From Paenibacillus wulumuqiensis (GTDB lineage: Bacteria > Bacillota > Bacilli > Paenibacillales > Paenibacillaceae), in NCBI RefSeq assembly GCF_000971965.1, contig NZ_KQ040795.1, positions 186,001 to 250,000 of the forward strand: 64,000 nucleotides of DNA. The letters run 5' to 3'. This document shows, in pieces, positions 26,693-35,612 of the stretch. Both the position numbers and the translations under genes were made by a program. Every line of letters begins with the position of its first letter. The stretch's first letter is position 1. Below the pieces are notes generated by a model. It was not told the origin of the DNA, ran no database searches, and saw nothing but the letters and a program-made list of their open reading frames with translations.

Positions 26693-26734
26693 AAAAAGAC
26701 ACCGGCGCTGCAATTCGTGCATCACCAGTGTCTT
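26693..26734 (-). terminator. Terminator of the 53-aa gene
   Basis: The stem AAGACACCGG/CCAGTGTCTT has one mismatch, and five T follow on the minus strand. Confidence 0.75.
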
Positions 26735-26807
26735 GCGTATGACCTCACTGCCCGGCTGGAGTACAACCGGAACAGAACAGGTTAGACTTCAATTATCTCT
26801 TGTCTGA

Positions 26808-26969
26808 TTATTGATTGAGCGTAGTTGTCGTTGTCGTGCCTTTACGCTGACGCATGGAACCTGAGATATTGCGAACCTGAGTCATTACTTTGTCACGTGC
26901 ACCTTTGTTACGCATAAGATATACAGCACCGAGTCCAATTGTCGTCCATAGAGCTTTTCTTCCAGTCAT
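26808..26969 (-). CDS. 53-aa small basic protein with one hydrophobic segment
   Basis: The minus-strand frame from ATG 26969 begins MTGRKALWTTIGLGAVYLMR and continues NKGARDKVMTQVRNISGSMR, ending in a run of threonines. AAGGAGG lies 9 bases upstream, a near-perfect ribosome site. The hydrophobic part (about 6-19) is short for a membrane helix; the rest is basic. A terminator follows within 75 bp. The family is not recognised. It is a monocistronic gene between two larger minus-strand genes. Confidence 0.7.
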   Translation of the reverse strand: MTGRKALWTTIGLGAVYLMRNKGARDKVMTQVRNISGSMRQRKGTTTTTTLNQ

Positions 26970-27126
26970 GATGTTTTTCCTCCTTAGATGTTCAATTGTT
27001 TTGCTTTCTTCTTCGCGTTGTTGCTTAACTACAATTTACCCTTCTCTACAGAAAGTAAACATTATTTTAACCTGATGTAAACAAACGATGAAAGATGCCT
27101 CCACTATAAAATAAGACTATAAACAA

Positions 27127-29181
27127 TCAAAATGCACCCGCTCCTCCGCCACCCCCGCTTCCAGAAGAGTCACCGGAGGAACCGCTATCGCTGGAAGAAC
27201 TGTTGTATGTTCTATGGCTGTGATACGTAGAATGATAGTTCGAAGAGGAATAATACAAATCGTCGGAAGAAGACATATCATTGTTATACTCATCAAAATC
27301 ATCAGTAATCCGCGATAGGGTTTGATACGTATAATTGATCGTCGATACAGCATCTGCACCGACAGCAAGAAGCGGATAATTGTGATTCGAACGACTTGCG
27401 CTCAATGCTTCGCCATGACTTTTTACGAACAGTTCACCAATTCCAAGAATTATGCTTATTTGCAGCATCATCTCCAATTTTTCCGGATGACGTACTGCCT
27501 TATATTCGCCCTGAATAAGCTGGCTTTTCCATTGCCGAATCGTCTGGTTGGCCCCTCGATTCCAGTATATGGGCAGAATGTAGCTGCATAACAATACACT
27601 CATAAACAAGATTGTAAGGGTCCATATTAGCAGGCTCTCACCTGCAGCAGCCTTCCAAAGCATACAAGTAATAATTCCCATGTAAATCAAGGCTGCAATC
27701 CGGCTTCGATACAAAAGCGTCATGATCAGACTCATAACAAACAGCAGGATACCTATGATCAAAACGGGTTCCAAAGACATGGTAGCGGCAATAACAAGCC
27801 AGATGACCATGAGAGAAGTAAAAACACACATCATTATAATCAGGTGATATTTGCGTCTATCGTTATTTTTAATTCTCGGCAATTTCCTTGATTCCAGTAC
27901 CTTTTGCTTCCATATCTGCAGTTTACTTTGATACTGGCTCAGCTTTTCCTTGTACATTTGTATATGATGTATTTGATTCTCATCCATAGTTGGTCCCGAA
28001 ATAGAATCCAGAGTGAATGTATATCCATCTTCTTCAATAAACAGCCAGTCCAGCAAGTAAATTTCGTCTGCCGATAGACCATTATGATTATGCACAAGAC
28101 GGTGAAATTTTAAAGTGATTGATGGATTGCCTGGCTCGGATCGGAATCTCTCTTGCAATGGAATCTGGCTGACAGTAATAATTTTCTTTTGGTAAAGTGA
28201 CAGCAGCCCGGCGATGATGTCTTCTCTTTTGATTCTTCGTTTATTGAAATAACAGGATAGATCCAACAAGTCTATTTGTGATAGCTGCTCCAAAAGGTTT
28301 TTCATTCGCTTCTGCCGGAACCAGTAAGCAATCCGAATGAATAAACATACAACAGACACACCCAACAGAAGAAAAGCTGCAAATCCGGCTGCCACAGTAA
28401 TCAAATATAGATGTCTTTCTCTTATCATATATTGATTGGCACTAATATATGCTGTATTCATAAGCTCATTTTTCATATACAAGCGATCAGATGGCATAGC
28501 CGGAACCCACTCAGGCGAAAACAGTATCCGCAGTTGTGATAAGGACCGTGCCGGCAGCAGATCATTATGATACACAATAGTACGATTATTTTCTAAACTC
28601 AACTTGCCATGGTTGCTATCTTCCATATAATAAGAAAACGGTTCTGCAGTTGTCTGCTTGGGAAGAACAACGTGAATAGTCAAGTGATTCAAATCACTGG
28701 GATTCTGCTGATCAAAAAATCTCCAATAAAATTGTGCAATATCCTGATGCTTTTGCACGACTCCGTTTAATCGGTAACGATACAGTATTTTCTTACTCTC
28801 ATTCACAGAGTGAGTAAATATCCGGTATTCTGTAATATCAGAATAATCAGTACTTTCCACATGCAACGGAATCGCCTTTTTCAATTCCTGTGCCGTTATA
28901 TGTTCCAATGTTTGTCCATCAGTCATCTGGTAGGCTTTGAAAAATTCTGTTTGTTTATATCCATCATGTCCAATCGTACGGACTGTTCCATTAAATTCTC
29001 CGGAAAATGAATATGTATACAATTCTTCCACATACATATCCCCGTTATTTTGCAAATAGGCCCGAATATCCACCTGATTAATAGTAAAGGACTTCTCGTT
29101 TGGCTGACTCCAGCCGCTCAGTATAAAAACAGATACCAGAATCAACAGTATCCGTATATACAGCTTCACAGAATGATTCAT
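27127..29181 (-). CDS. DUF2207 membrane protein with Ser/Gly-rich C-terminus
   Basis: This is a 684-aa protein from ATG 29181, the methionine that gives a clean signal peptide (YIRILLILVSVFILSGW); earlier in-frame starts up to 29280 would add 33 residues and overlap the upstream stop. The extracytoplasmic DUF2207 domain covers about 28-250 (YLQNNGDMYVEELYTYSFSG). A helix at about 255-285, a cytoplasmic domain (LLYQKKIITVSQI, DEIYLLDWLF) and a cluster of four helices follow. The tail is Ser/Asp/Tyr-rich and ends GSGGGGGAGAF, a hallmark of DUF2207 proteins. Function unknown. It is the second gene of an operon with its shorter paralogue. Confidence 0.8.
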   Translation of the reverse strand: MNHSVKLYIRILLILVSVFILSGWSQPNEKSFTINQVDIRAYLQNNGDMYVEELYTYSFSGEFNGTVRTIGHDGYKQTEFFKAYQMTDGQTLEHITAQELKKAIPLHVESTDYSDITEYRIFTHSVNESKKILYRYRLNGVVQKHQDIAQFYWRFFDQQNPSDLNHLTIHVVLPKQTTAEPFSYYMEDSNHGKLSLENNRTIVYHNDLLPARSLSQLRILFSPEWVPAMPSDRLYMKNELMNTAYISANQYMIRERHLYLITVAAGFAAFLLLGVSVVCLFIRIAYWFRQKRMKNLLEQLSQIDLLDLSCYFNKRRIKREDIIAGLLSLYQKKIITVSQIPLQERFRSEPGNPSITLKFHRLVHNHNGLSADEIYLLDWLFIEEDGYTFTLDSISGPTMDENQIHHIQMYKEKLSQYQSKLQIWKQKVLESRKLPRIKNNDRRKYHLIIMMCVFTSLMVIWLVIAATMSLEPVLIIGILLFVMSLIMTLLYRSRIAALIYMGIITCMLWKAAAGESLLIWTLTILFMSVLLCSYILPIYWNRGANQTIRQWKSQLIQGEYKAVRHPEKLEMMLQISIILGIGELFVKSHGEALSASRSNHNYPLLAVGADAVSTINYTYQTLSRITDDFDEYNNDMSSSDDLYYSSSNYHSTYHSHRTYNSSSSDSGSSGDSSGSGGGGGAGAF

Positions 29182-29276
29182 GCCGCACTTCCAATCTATA
29201 ATTCTGATTTCTGCTTGTTTCATATTATTCAGATTATTTTTTGTGTAACTACTATTTAGCTTGCTCACCGTTAGTT

Positions 29277-30731
29277 TCAACAGCTGCTATCAGAGGAGTC
29301 GCTGAATGAATCGTTGCTGTCATTATCGCAACTTGTATAAGAATCACTGCTGCTATAATAATCAGCGGCATTTCCCGCCGAAGGATTATGTGCAGAAGCT
29401 GTCGATCTTTGCTCTGTTATTCGCTTCGGAGCAGGCTCCAGCTGATCTAATGTATATCTTACAATCAAGGCAGTCGTCAAGGGCCTGGAGAGCAAAGAAG
29501 TAGCATTCTGGTGAAGCTTCAGGATCGGATGAGTCGATACAAACTCCCTCGCTACATCAAGTAGAATACTGGCCTGCAGCATCTTTTCCAGCAAGCCTGC
29601 TTCACTTCTGCTCGCATACCCTCCGTGCATCATCTGTTTGCGCCATTTTGCTACAGCTCTGGTAGCGACTCCTTTTACGGTATAGCTGAATATATAACAT
29701 CCTAGCAGCATAGCCATGTGTACCAGCAGCAACAGCACCGATAACTCGTTCAATCCCAGCAGCGCAGAGCTAAATAGGCTTGCCACAAATGCATACAAAG
29801 CAAATACAAGCGGCTTATGTGATAACAGAATGGCTAGCAGCGCCAGAATGATCAGCCATATAGCGATAATTTGCATGTACGTATTATGCAGCGTATAAAC
29901 ATTCATCATCCAGAGCATCAAGCTTACAGAAATAACAATGCTCGTAATGGTTGCCAATCGGGTGAGCTTCAGTGGGGTTAGATGTAAGAGCAGCTGATGC
30001 TTGAAACTGAGCCTTCTTGTCCACCCGCGCCATTTTTTTGGATTTTTCTTCTTCCGGCGTGCAGATTGTTTTTTGCCCTGCGCTGCAGTCAAGTCTGATC
30101 CAAGCAGGGAATCCAGAATAAATCGCTGGCCATTATTTTCTGTAAACAACCATTTCAGCAGATACAGTTCATCTGCTCGAAATGCACGATCATCCCTATC
30201 CTTCCTGTCCATGCATAAAGTATATCCCGGGTTCAAAGGCTGGCTGCGATAGGCGGGTGAAGCGTAAATGCGTGTCATGGTGATCAATCCGCGCTGGTAC
30301 ATAGAGAACAGGCTGGCAACAAGATGAATCCAGCGTCGGTTTTCACCATGCCATAAAAGACTGATGGTCAGCAAATCCATTTGTACCAGCCGTGCATAGA
30401 TCCTAGTATCTTTTGCAAAAGTACTCCAACAATGCAATATCAGCTGGACTACCAGACAAATGATGACGCCAAACAGCAATGTACCCAGAACAAACAGCAG
30501 TACACTGTGCAAATCTCCGGCATGTTGATAAAGATCCTCCACGATAAAACCGATTCCGGAATCGGACTGTTCTGCGGTGATATATGTATATATTTCTTTT
30601 TTATACTGGTTATCGCTGCCGAGCAGATGTGCAGAACCCCTAGCATACTCCGATCCTGCCAACCATCCGCTCACACCAACGATCACTAACAGACATATAC
30701 TTATAATTATCTTGTTCAGCAAATTTTCCAC
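29277..30731 (-). CDS. Shortened DUF2207-type paralogue lacking the extracytoplasmic domain
   Basis: This is a 484-aa protein read from GTG 30731; TTG 30722 is also possible because the purine-rich site (GGGAAGTGG) is very close. Helices lie at about 9-26 and 72-100. The segment MYQRGLITMTRIYASPAYRS and FRADELYLLKWLFTENNG aligns by eye with the neighbour (LYQKKIITVSQI, LSADEIYLLDWLF). Four further helices and a Ser/Asp-rich end (DNDSNDSFSDSSDSSC) follow. The roughly 220-residue N-terminal domain of the neighbour is absent. Its stop sits just before the neighbour's possible TTG start, so one transcript is likely. Confidence 0.7.
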   Translation of the reverse strand: MENLLNKIIISICLLVIVGVSGWLAGSEYARGSAHLLGSDNQYKKEIYTYITAEQSDSGIGFIVEDLYQHAGDLHSVLLFVLGTLLFGVIICLVVQLILHCWSTFAKDTRIYARLVQMDLLTISLLWHGENRRWIHLVASLFSMYQRGLITMTRIYASPAYRSQPLNPGYTLCMDRKDRDDRAFRADELYLLKWLFTENNGQRFILDSLLGSDLTAAQGKKQSARRKKKNPKKWRGWTRRLSFKHQLLLHLTPLKLTRLATITSIVISVSLMLWMMNVYTLHNTYMQIIAIWLIILALLAILLSHKPLVFALYAFVASLFSSALLGLNELSVLLLLVHMAMLLGCYIFSYTVKGVATRAVAKWRKQMMHGGYASRSEAGLLEKMLQASILLDVAREFVSTHPILKLHQNATSLLSRPLTTALIVRYTLDQLEPAPKRITEQRSTASAHNPSAGNAADYYSSSDSYTSCDNDSNDSFSDSSDSSC

Positions 30732-30820
30732 TTCCCAATTTATAAATTCAAATACCGGCTACCTTATTATAGTATCGGAATTTGCTTCATAAATTGTGGT
30801 AATTTCCATAAAAGACAGAT

Positions 30821-31282
30821 TCACACCAGCCGGGTACCCAGATAATCGGATAACCCCTCGATGCCTTCTCGTACGACCCGGTTATGATTCCAGATAAAAA
30901 AAGGCCTCATCCAAGGCTCGCACCATTTCATCCAGACTTTGCGTGGCTCGGCTTCCCAATAATAATGCAGCCGGGTGCACTCCCCAATCGGCTCCAGCCG
31001 AAAGACTCCATGACCTTTAAGATCACCGGATGCCTTCAGCCGGATCAGATAGGGCTCTTCCTTCTCTGTCACATAAAAACGAAAAGACAGGCTGTACCAC
31101 AGCTTGGTCTTCATTTTCATCAACTAGGCATCGCCTATTCCTGATGCCTGTCCGGTATCCTGCAACCGATAAAATGAAACGCCCTGCCAGCAGTCAATCT
31201 GCTCAAAGTTGCTGATCAGATTCCATACGTCTGACACTGCTGCTTTCAGCAGCCAGCTGTCCGTAAACTGGTACTTCCCCAT
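30821..31282 (-). pseudogene. SRPBCC-family gene interrupted by an in-frame amber codon
   Basis: The frame starts at ATG 31282 with GGAGGG 6 bases upstream (MGKYQFTDSWLLKAAVSDVW) and stops at TAG (31124-31126) after ASGIGDA. The same frame continues without shift: LMKMKTKLWYSLSFRF through WMRPFFIWNHNRVVREGIEG to 30821. It aligns residue for residue with the intact upstream paralogue (GIGDVFRCTFKTKM, MRPVYIWSHDKVMDEG); TAG replaces a Phe position. One base change explains it, so this is a recent nonsense mutation, a sequencing error, or a read-through/reinitiation case (TAG-TTG-ATG). Confidence 0.8.
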
Positions 31283-31317
31283 TCTCAACCCTCCATGATC
31301 TCGTTCATTGCCGGGAA

Positions 31318-31818
31318 TTAGCGGTATATTGTAGTCTCATGGTGAGTGTCCGTAACTTCCGCATTCAATTGTCTGGCTACACCGTATACGCCTTCGTCCA
31401 TCACCTTGTCATGGCTCCAGATGTACACCGGGCGCATGAACCGGTTGGCGGCTCGCAGCATACGATGGTCGATACGCACTTTCCATTCACAGCGCAGATG
31501 GGTAGAGCGGCCATCGCCCGATTTGCTCATAAAACATGTACCAGTACCAGATAATGGACCCTCGACCTCCAGTGTAAACTGGTCGGGCTTCTGCTTGTCT
31601 GTTACTTTGAGCAGGATCGATAGCCGCAGCAGCATCTTGGTCTTGAATGTGCAGCGAAATACATCGCCGATGCCTTCGGGCCCGCTGCCCTGTTCAATCT
31701 TTTCAAAGTCTACATTGTCCCAGAATTCAATGTCTTCAATATGATCAGCCAGCTCCCATAACTGCTCTCTCGGTGTACTGATCTTCCAACTGCTGACGAA
31801 CAGATAGTGGTGTGCCAT
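31318..31818 (-). CDS. SRPBCC-family (polyketide-cyclase/START-like) protein
   Basis: This is a 166-aa protein beginning MAHHYLFVSSWKISTPREQL, the typical first strand and helix of SRPBCC lipid/ligand-binding folds (LWELADHIEDIEFW). Beta strands follow (DVFRCTFKTKM, FTLEVEGPLSGTG, LRCEWKVRI), then the long C-terminal helix (RPVYIWSHDKVMDEGVYGVA). The start lies 2 bases after the aldo/keto reductase stop with no strong ribosome site, so translation is likely coupled. Ligand and role are unknown. The downstream gene is a damaged copy of the same family. Confidence 0.82.
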   Translation of the reverse strand: MAHHYLFVSSWKISTPREQLWELADHIEDIEFWDNVDFEKIEQGSGPEGIGDVFRCTFKTKMLLRLSILLKVTDKQKPDQFTLEVEGPLSGTGTCFMSKSGDGRSTHLRCEWKVRIDHRMLRAANRFMRPVYIWSHDKVMDEGVYGVARQLNAEVTDTHHETTIYR

Positions 31819-31819
31819 A

Positions 31820-32677
31820 TCAAATCATATCCAATGGTACTTTGTGTGACGGCGCGGCAAATGCCTGGTCCAGCTGATCGAGCTGCTTCGAAGTCAGCTC
31901 GATCGCAGCTGCTCCGGCGTTGCTCTCCGCATGTTCACGGCTGGACGCCTTGGGAATCGCCATGACGTTGCCGGTGCGAATACACCAGGCCAGCATAATC
32001 TGAAAAGGATGCGCTCCCTGCTGCTCCGCAATATCCTGTAACACCTGATGGGACAGCAGTTCCCGGCGCAGCGTACCTGCCTGCGCCAGCGGCGAATAAG
32101 CCATGATCGGCATCTGGTGCTCCTGCTGCCATGGCAGCAGATCCAGCTCGATCCCGCGTGATCCCAGATGGTACAGTACCTGATTGGTCACACAGTTCTT
32201 GCCGTCTGTCAGGCTGAACAACGCATTCATATCCTCGACATCCAGATTGGAGACGCCCCAGCGGCGGATTTTGCCCTGCTGGACGAGCTTCTCCATGCCT
32301 TCTACGGTCTCGTGCAGCGGAATCTGTCCGCGCCAGTGCAGCAGGTACAGGTCAAGATGGTCTGTGCCGAGACGCTGCAGGCTGTTTTCACAGCTGTTCA
32401 CGAGCCGCTCGCCGCCAGCATTGTGCGGATATACCTTGGATACGAGAAATACGTCATCCCGCCGTCCCTTGATCGCTTCACCGACCAGGGATTCAGATCG
32501 TCCTTCCCCATACATCTCTGCCGTATCGATCACGGTCATTCCGAGTTCCAGTCCATACTGAAGCGCCTGAATCTCTTCCATTCTGCGAGCAGGATCATCT
32601 CCCATATTCCACGTCCCCTGCCCAATGGCAGGCAGCTGTGTTCCATCTTTTAACGTAATATAGCGTGCGTTATTCAT
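31820..32677 (-). CDS. Aldo/keto reductase (YeaE-like)
   Basis: This is a 285-aa TIM-barrel oxidoreductase. The catalytic tetrad is visible: Asp and Tyr in DTAEMYGEG, Lys in LVSKVYP, His in YLLHWRG. The cofactor-binding end is IPKASSREHAESN, typical for NADPH. ATG 32677 follows AGGAG. It is first in a three-gene operon with two SRPBCC proteins. The substrate is probably a small aldehyde or ketone; nothing narrows it further. Confidence 0.92.
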   Translation of the reverse strand: MNNARYITLKDGTQLPAIGQGTWNMGDDPARRMEEIQALQYGLELGMTVIDTAEMYGEGRSESLVGEAIKGRRDDVFLVSKVYPHNAGGERLVNSCENSLQRLGTDHLDLYLLHWRGQIPLHETVEGMEKLVQQGKIRRWGVSNLDVEDMNALFSLTDGKNCVTNQVLYHLGSRGIELDLLPWQQEHQMPIMAYSPLAQAGTLRRELLSHQVLQDIAEQQGAHPFQIMLAWCIRTGNVMAIPKASSREHAESNAGAAAIELTSKQLDQLDQAFAAPSHKVPLDMI

Positions 32678-32918
32678 CGGTGGAAGCTCCTCTCTACTTG
32701 GCTGTTTATGATAGGCTTTTTATATTTTTTTGCCTGGATAACGCTATGTCGGCTTCCGGCTTATACTGCCGGTGTTCCCTATCTAACCATTAACCGTTAT
32801 GGACTGGTGAAGAACCGAAAACATGATGAATCTGTTGCCTTTACAGGAGAATAGCTAAAAGAGAGATACGTCATAGTCAAGAAGCGGATATTTATGTTAT
32901 TTTACACTCATCTAAAAG

Positions 32919-32933
32919 TGATAATCATTCTCA
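32919..32933 (+). promoter_or_regulatory. Fur box upstream of feoA
   Basis: TGATAATCATTCTCA matches the 7-1-7 Fur consensus at 13 of 14 fixed positions. It ends 3 bp before the AAGGAG ribosome site of feoA, so binding would block transcription of the feo operon under iron repletion. Confidence 0.8.
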
Positions 32934-32949
32934 ATAAGGAGATGAGAAC

Positions 32950-33195
32950 GTGTATCTCTGTTCATCTATGCAGTTAGCCTCCATTCCATCCGGTCACTCG
33001 GTCCGCATCCATTCTCTCGCCGGTGTAGATCTGCTGCTGCGACGGCGGTTGATGGACCTGGGCGTTCGTGAAGGTACGGTGATTTCCATTACCCGCCGCG
33101 GCCTCTGGGGCGGTCCGGTCATTATCGAATACAAAGGACAGTTTATCGGTCTGCGCCAGCGGGAAGCCCGGCTGCTGGAGGTTACCGTTTCATGA
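32950..33195 (+). CDS. feoA: Ferrous iron transport protein FeoA
   Basis: This is an 81-aa SH3-like protein starting at GTG 32950, with AAGGAG 8 bases upstream; ATG 32968 would lack such a site. Typical motifs are RRRLMDLGVREGTVISI and GGPVIIEYKGQFIGLR. FeoA is a small cytoplasmic partner that modulates FeoB. Its TGA overlaps the feoB ATG by 4 bases. Confidence 0.93.
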   Translation: MYLCSSMQLASIPSGHSVRIHSLAGVDLLLRRRLMDLGVREGTVISITRRGLWGGPVIIEYKGQFIGLRQREARLLEVTVS

Positions 33196-35225
33196 ATATT
33201 ATTGCCCTGTTCGGCAATCCCAATACCGGCAAAACTTCCCTGTTCAACAAGCTGACCCGCTCCTATGCCAGCGTCGGCAACTGGTCCGGCGTCACCGTCG
33301 AGAAAAAGGTCGGCACCCTGCGCGACAAATCCGCGCTGCTGGTCGATCTGCCCGGTGCCTATTCGCTGCATCCGCTCTCTCTGGATGAAGGGGTGACTTC
33401 CCGCTTTCTGATCGACGAACCGCCTGCGAGCCTGATCAATATTGTGGATGCTTCACAGCTGGAGCGCAATCTGTATCTGACTGTTCAGCTGCTGGAATAT
33501 GGCTGTCCCATGGTCATAGGCCTGAATATGATCGATGTCGCACGCGGTCGGGGAATCTTGATTGATGAGCAGCGGCTATCCAGGCAGCTGGGCATTCCCG
33601 TGCTTCCGATTATCGCCCGCTCGGGTCAAGGGACGCGTGCTTTGCTGCAGCATATTGCTGCTCTTCGTACCGACTCCACGGCGGATGATATTCCTTTTCG
33701 ACTGGATTATGGCAAAGTCATCGAACATACGCTGCAGCAGCTCACAACAGCGATTCAATCTGCACTGCCGGATCGTACGCCTCAGTATGCGCGCTGGGTC
33801 GCCCTGCAGCTGCTGGAAAGCAATCCGGTGGTAGAACAATATGCCGCTTCCCTGCTTACACCTGACTTTATCCGGCAGCAGACAGAGCAGTGTCAACAGC
33901 AGCTGGCCGCCGGTGGAGCAGATATCACTCCTTCCGAACAGCTGCGCCGGGTTCGTACGGAATGGATCGCCCGGTTGTACAGCCAGGTCGCCGATCATAG
34001 CAGAGCAGACAGCAGGACGCTCACCGAGAAGATGGATGCTGTGCTGACCCATCCGCTGCTCGGTATTCCGATCTTCCTGCTGATGATGTTTACTATATTC
34101 AAGCTGACTTTCGACTGGGCAGGCAATCTGCTGGCGGATCAGATCGACGCGCTAATCTCCGGGCCAGTCAGCAGTGGTGCCACTTCCCTGCTTCAGCTGG
34201 CCGGTGCTTCGGCATTTACACAAGGGTTGATCGTCGATGGCATCATCGCCGGTGTGGGCGGAGTACTCGTGTTCATGCCGCAGATAGCCATTTTGTTTCT
34301 GATGATTTCCCTGGTGGAAGACTCCGGTTATATGGCGCGTATTACGCTGCTGATGGACCGGATGATGGAGTATGTAGGGTTGAACGGCAAAGCCTTTATC
34401 CCGTTTATTATCGGGTTTGGCTGCAATGTGCCTGCGATCATGGCTGCCCGCACGATTGAGCAGCGGCGGGAACGCCTGCTGACCATTCTGCTCGTACCGC
34501 TCATGTCCTGCTCTGCCCGGCTGCCGGTCTATATCCTGTTTGCCGGGGTATTTTTTGCCAGTCATCAGGCCGTGGTCGTTATGCTGATGTATGTACTGGG
34601 CATGATCATCGCGCTCGGGCTGGCCCGGCTGTTCTCCCACAGTCCACTATTTGCCCGTGAAAAATCGTTCTTTCTCGTGGAACTTCCGCCATATCGTGTA
34701 CCGCAGCCGCTGTCGCTGTTCCGCAGCACATGGGAAAAGGTCAAAGGCTTCCTTCACAAAGCTGGTACGATTATCCTCGCCGGTTCGGTGGCGATCTGGC
34801 TGCTGTCTCATCTGGGCATGCAGGGATATGGCGTTGACATGGATCACAGCCTGCTCGCTGCGATCGGCGGGCTGTTCGCTCCACTACTGGACCCGATCGG
34901 ATTTGGCACCTGGCAGGCGGTCGCTGCGCTGCTGACCGGATTTATGGCCAAGGAAGTGGTCGTCTCTACGATGAATATTATTTATCATGCGCCGACGATG
35001 GAGGGACTGGGTGTACAGCTGGGCAGTGCATTTACAGCGCTGCAGGCGTTCAGCTTTATGGTATTTATTCTGTTGTATACGCCTTGCCTCGCTACAGTAA
35101 GTGTCATTCGCAAGGAGACCCAGTCCTGGAAATGGGCCGGATTCTCCATTCTGTATGCGCTGATAACCGCCTATATCGCAGCCCTGCTGATTTACCAGCT
35201 GGGTCGACTGATCGGATATTCCTGA
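33192..35225 (+). CDS. feoB: Ferrous iron transporter FeoB
   Basis: This is a 677-aa membrane protein. The N-terminal G domain has G1 GNPNTGKTS (8-16), G3 DLPGAYSL (about 56-63) and G4 NMID (about 113-116). A helical GDI-like domain leads to the membrane part with about eight helices, including the paired Gate motifs (MPQIAILFLMISLVEDSGYM, GFGCNVPAIMAARTIE) and the conserved ETQSWKWA near the C-terminus. It imports Fe(II) through the cytoplasmic membrane with GTP hydrolysis. The length is at the short end of the family but nothing essential is missing. Confidence 0.96.
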   Translation: MNIIALFGNPNTGKTSLFNKLTRSYASVGNWSGVTVEKKVGTLRDKSALLVDLPGAYSLHPLSLDEGVTSRFLIDEPPASLINIVDASQLERNLYLTVQLLEYGCPMVIGLNMIDVARGRGILIDEQRLSRQLGIPVLPIIARSGQGTRALLQHIAALRTDSTADDIPFRLDYGKVIEHTLQQLTTAIQSALPDRTPQYARWVALQLLESNPVVEQYAASLLTPDFIRQQTEQCQQQLAAGGADITPSEQLRRVRTEWIARLYSQVADHSRADSRTLTEKMDAVLTHPLLGIPIFLLMMFTIFKLTFDWAGNLLADQIDALISGPVSSGATSLLQLAGASAFTQGLIVDGIIAGVGGVLVFMPQIAILFLMISLVEDSGYMARITLLMDRMMEYVGLNGKAFIPFIIGFGCNVPAIMAARTIEQRRERLLTILLVPLMSCSARLPVYILFAGVFFASHQAVVVMLMYVLGMIIALGLARLFSHSPLFAREKSFFLVELPPYRVPQPLSLFRSTWEKVKGFLHKAGTIILAGSVAIWLLSHLGMQGYGVDMDHSLLAAIGGLFAPLLDPIGFGTWQAVAALLTGFMAKEVVVSTMNIIYHAPTMEGLGVQLGSAFTALQAFSFMVFILLYTPCLATVSVIRKETQSWKWAGFSILYALITAYIAALLIYQLGRLIGYS

Positions 35226-35325
35226 TTTCATGGATGATGAGCCTATTTCAAGCTGCCCTGTCCAGCTTGGGCATACGGCTTGGGATTTTTTGCTGGCGTC
35301 TAGAAAAGGAAAAGAGGGACTATTT

Positions 35326-35505
35326 ATGATTAACTGGATTTTGCTGCCGCTGATCCTGCTGTATGCAGGTTGGATGTTTTACCGCTTCTGGCAAAAAAGC
35401 CGCCAGGGCGCCTGTACGAGCTGCCCGGCAGCGCGAACGTGCGCTGGCTGCTGTACCACTGAACAGCCATCGATGGCCAAGCCCGAATTAACTGGTACCA
35501 AGTAG
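35326..35505 (+). CDS. FeoB-associated Cys-rich membrane protein
   Basis: This is a 59-aa protein starting at ATG 35326 after GAGGGAC. One membrane helix at about 3-20 (WILLPLILLYAGWMFYRF) is followed by a basic stretch and six cysteines (CTSCPAARTCAGCC plus neighbours). This is the PF12669 pattern found after feoB in Firmicutes; it is thought to assist iron transfer or electron delivery. It ends the feo operon ahead of a long terminator. Confidence 0.88.
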   Translation: MINWILLPLILLYAGWMFYRFWQKSRQGACTSCPAARTCAGCCTTEQPSMAKPELTGTK

Positions 35506-35556
35506 TGATTTTGAGTTGAATTTATCTATTTACTCAGAATACCTCCCAAACCAAAT

Positions 35557-35604
35557 AAAGCAGGCTGTAGATCATCATACCTTATGATCTACAGCCTGCT
35601 TTTA
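35557..35604. terminator. 19-bp-stem bidirectional terminator
   Basis: The arms from AAAGCAGGCTGTAGATCAT (35557-35575) to their exact complement (35584-35602) lie between the feo operon and the convergent aguB gene. Confidence 0.92.
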
Positions 35605-35612
35605 TATATCCA

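Noticed and set aside
30821-31282. Frameshift as the cause of the broken SRPBCC gene
   Set aside because: Both halves read in the same frame across the TAG, and the alignment to the paralogue has no gap; a single base change is enough.
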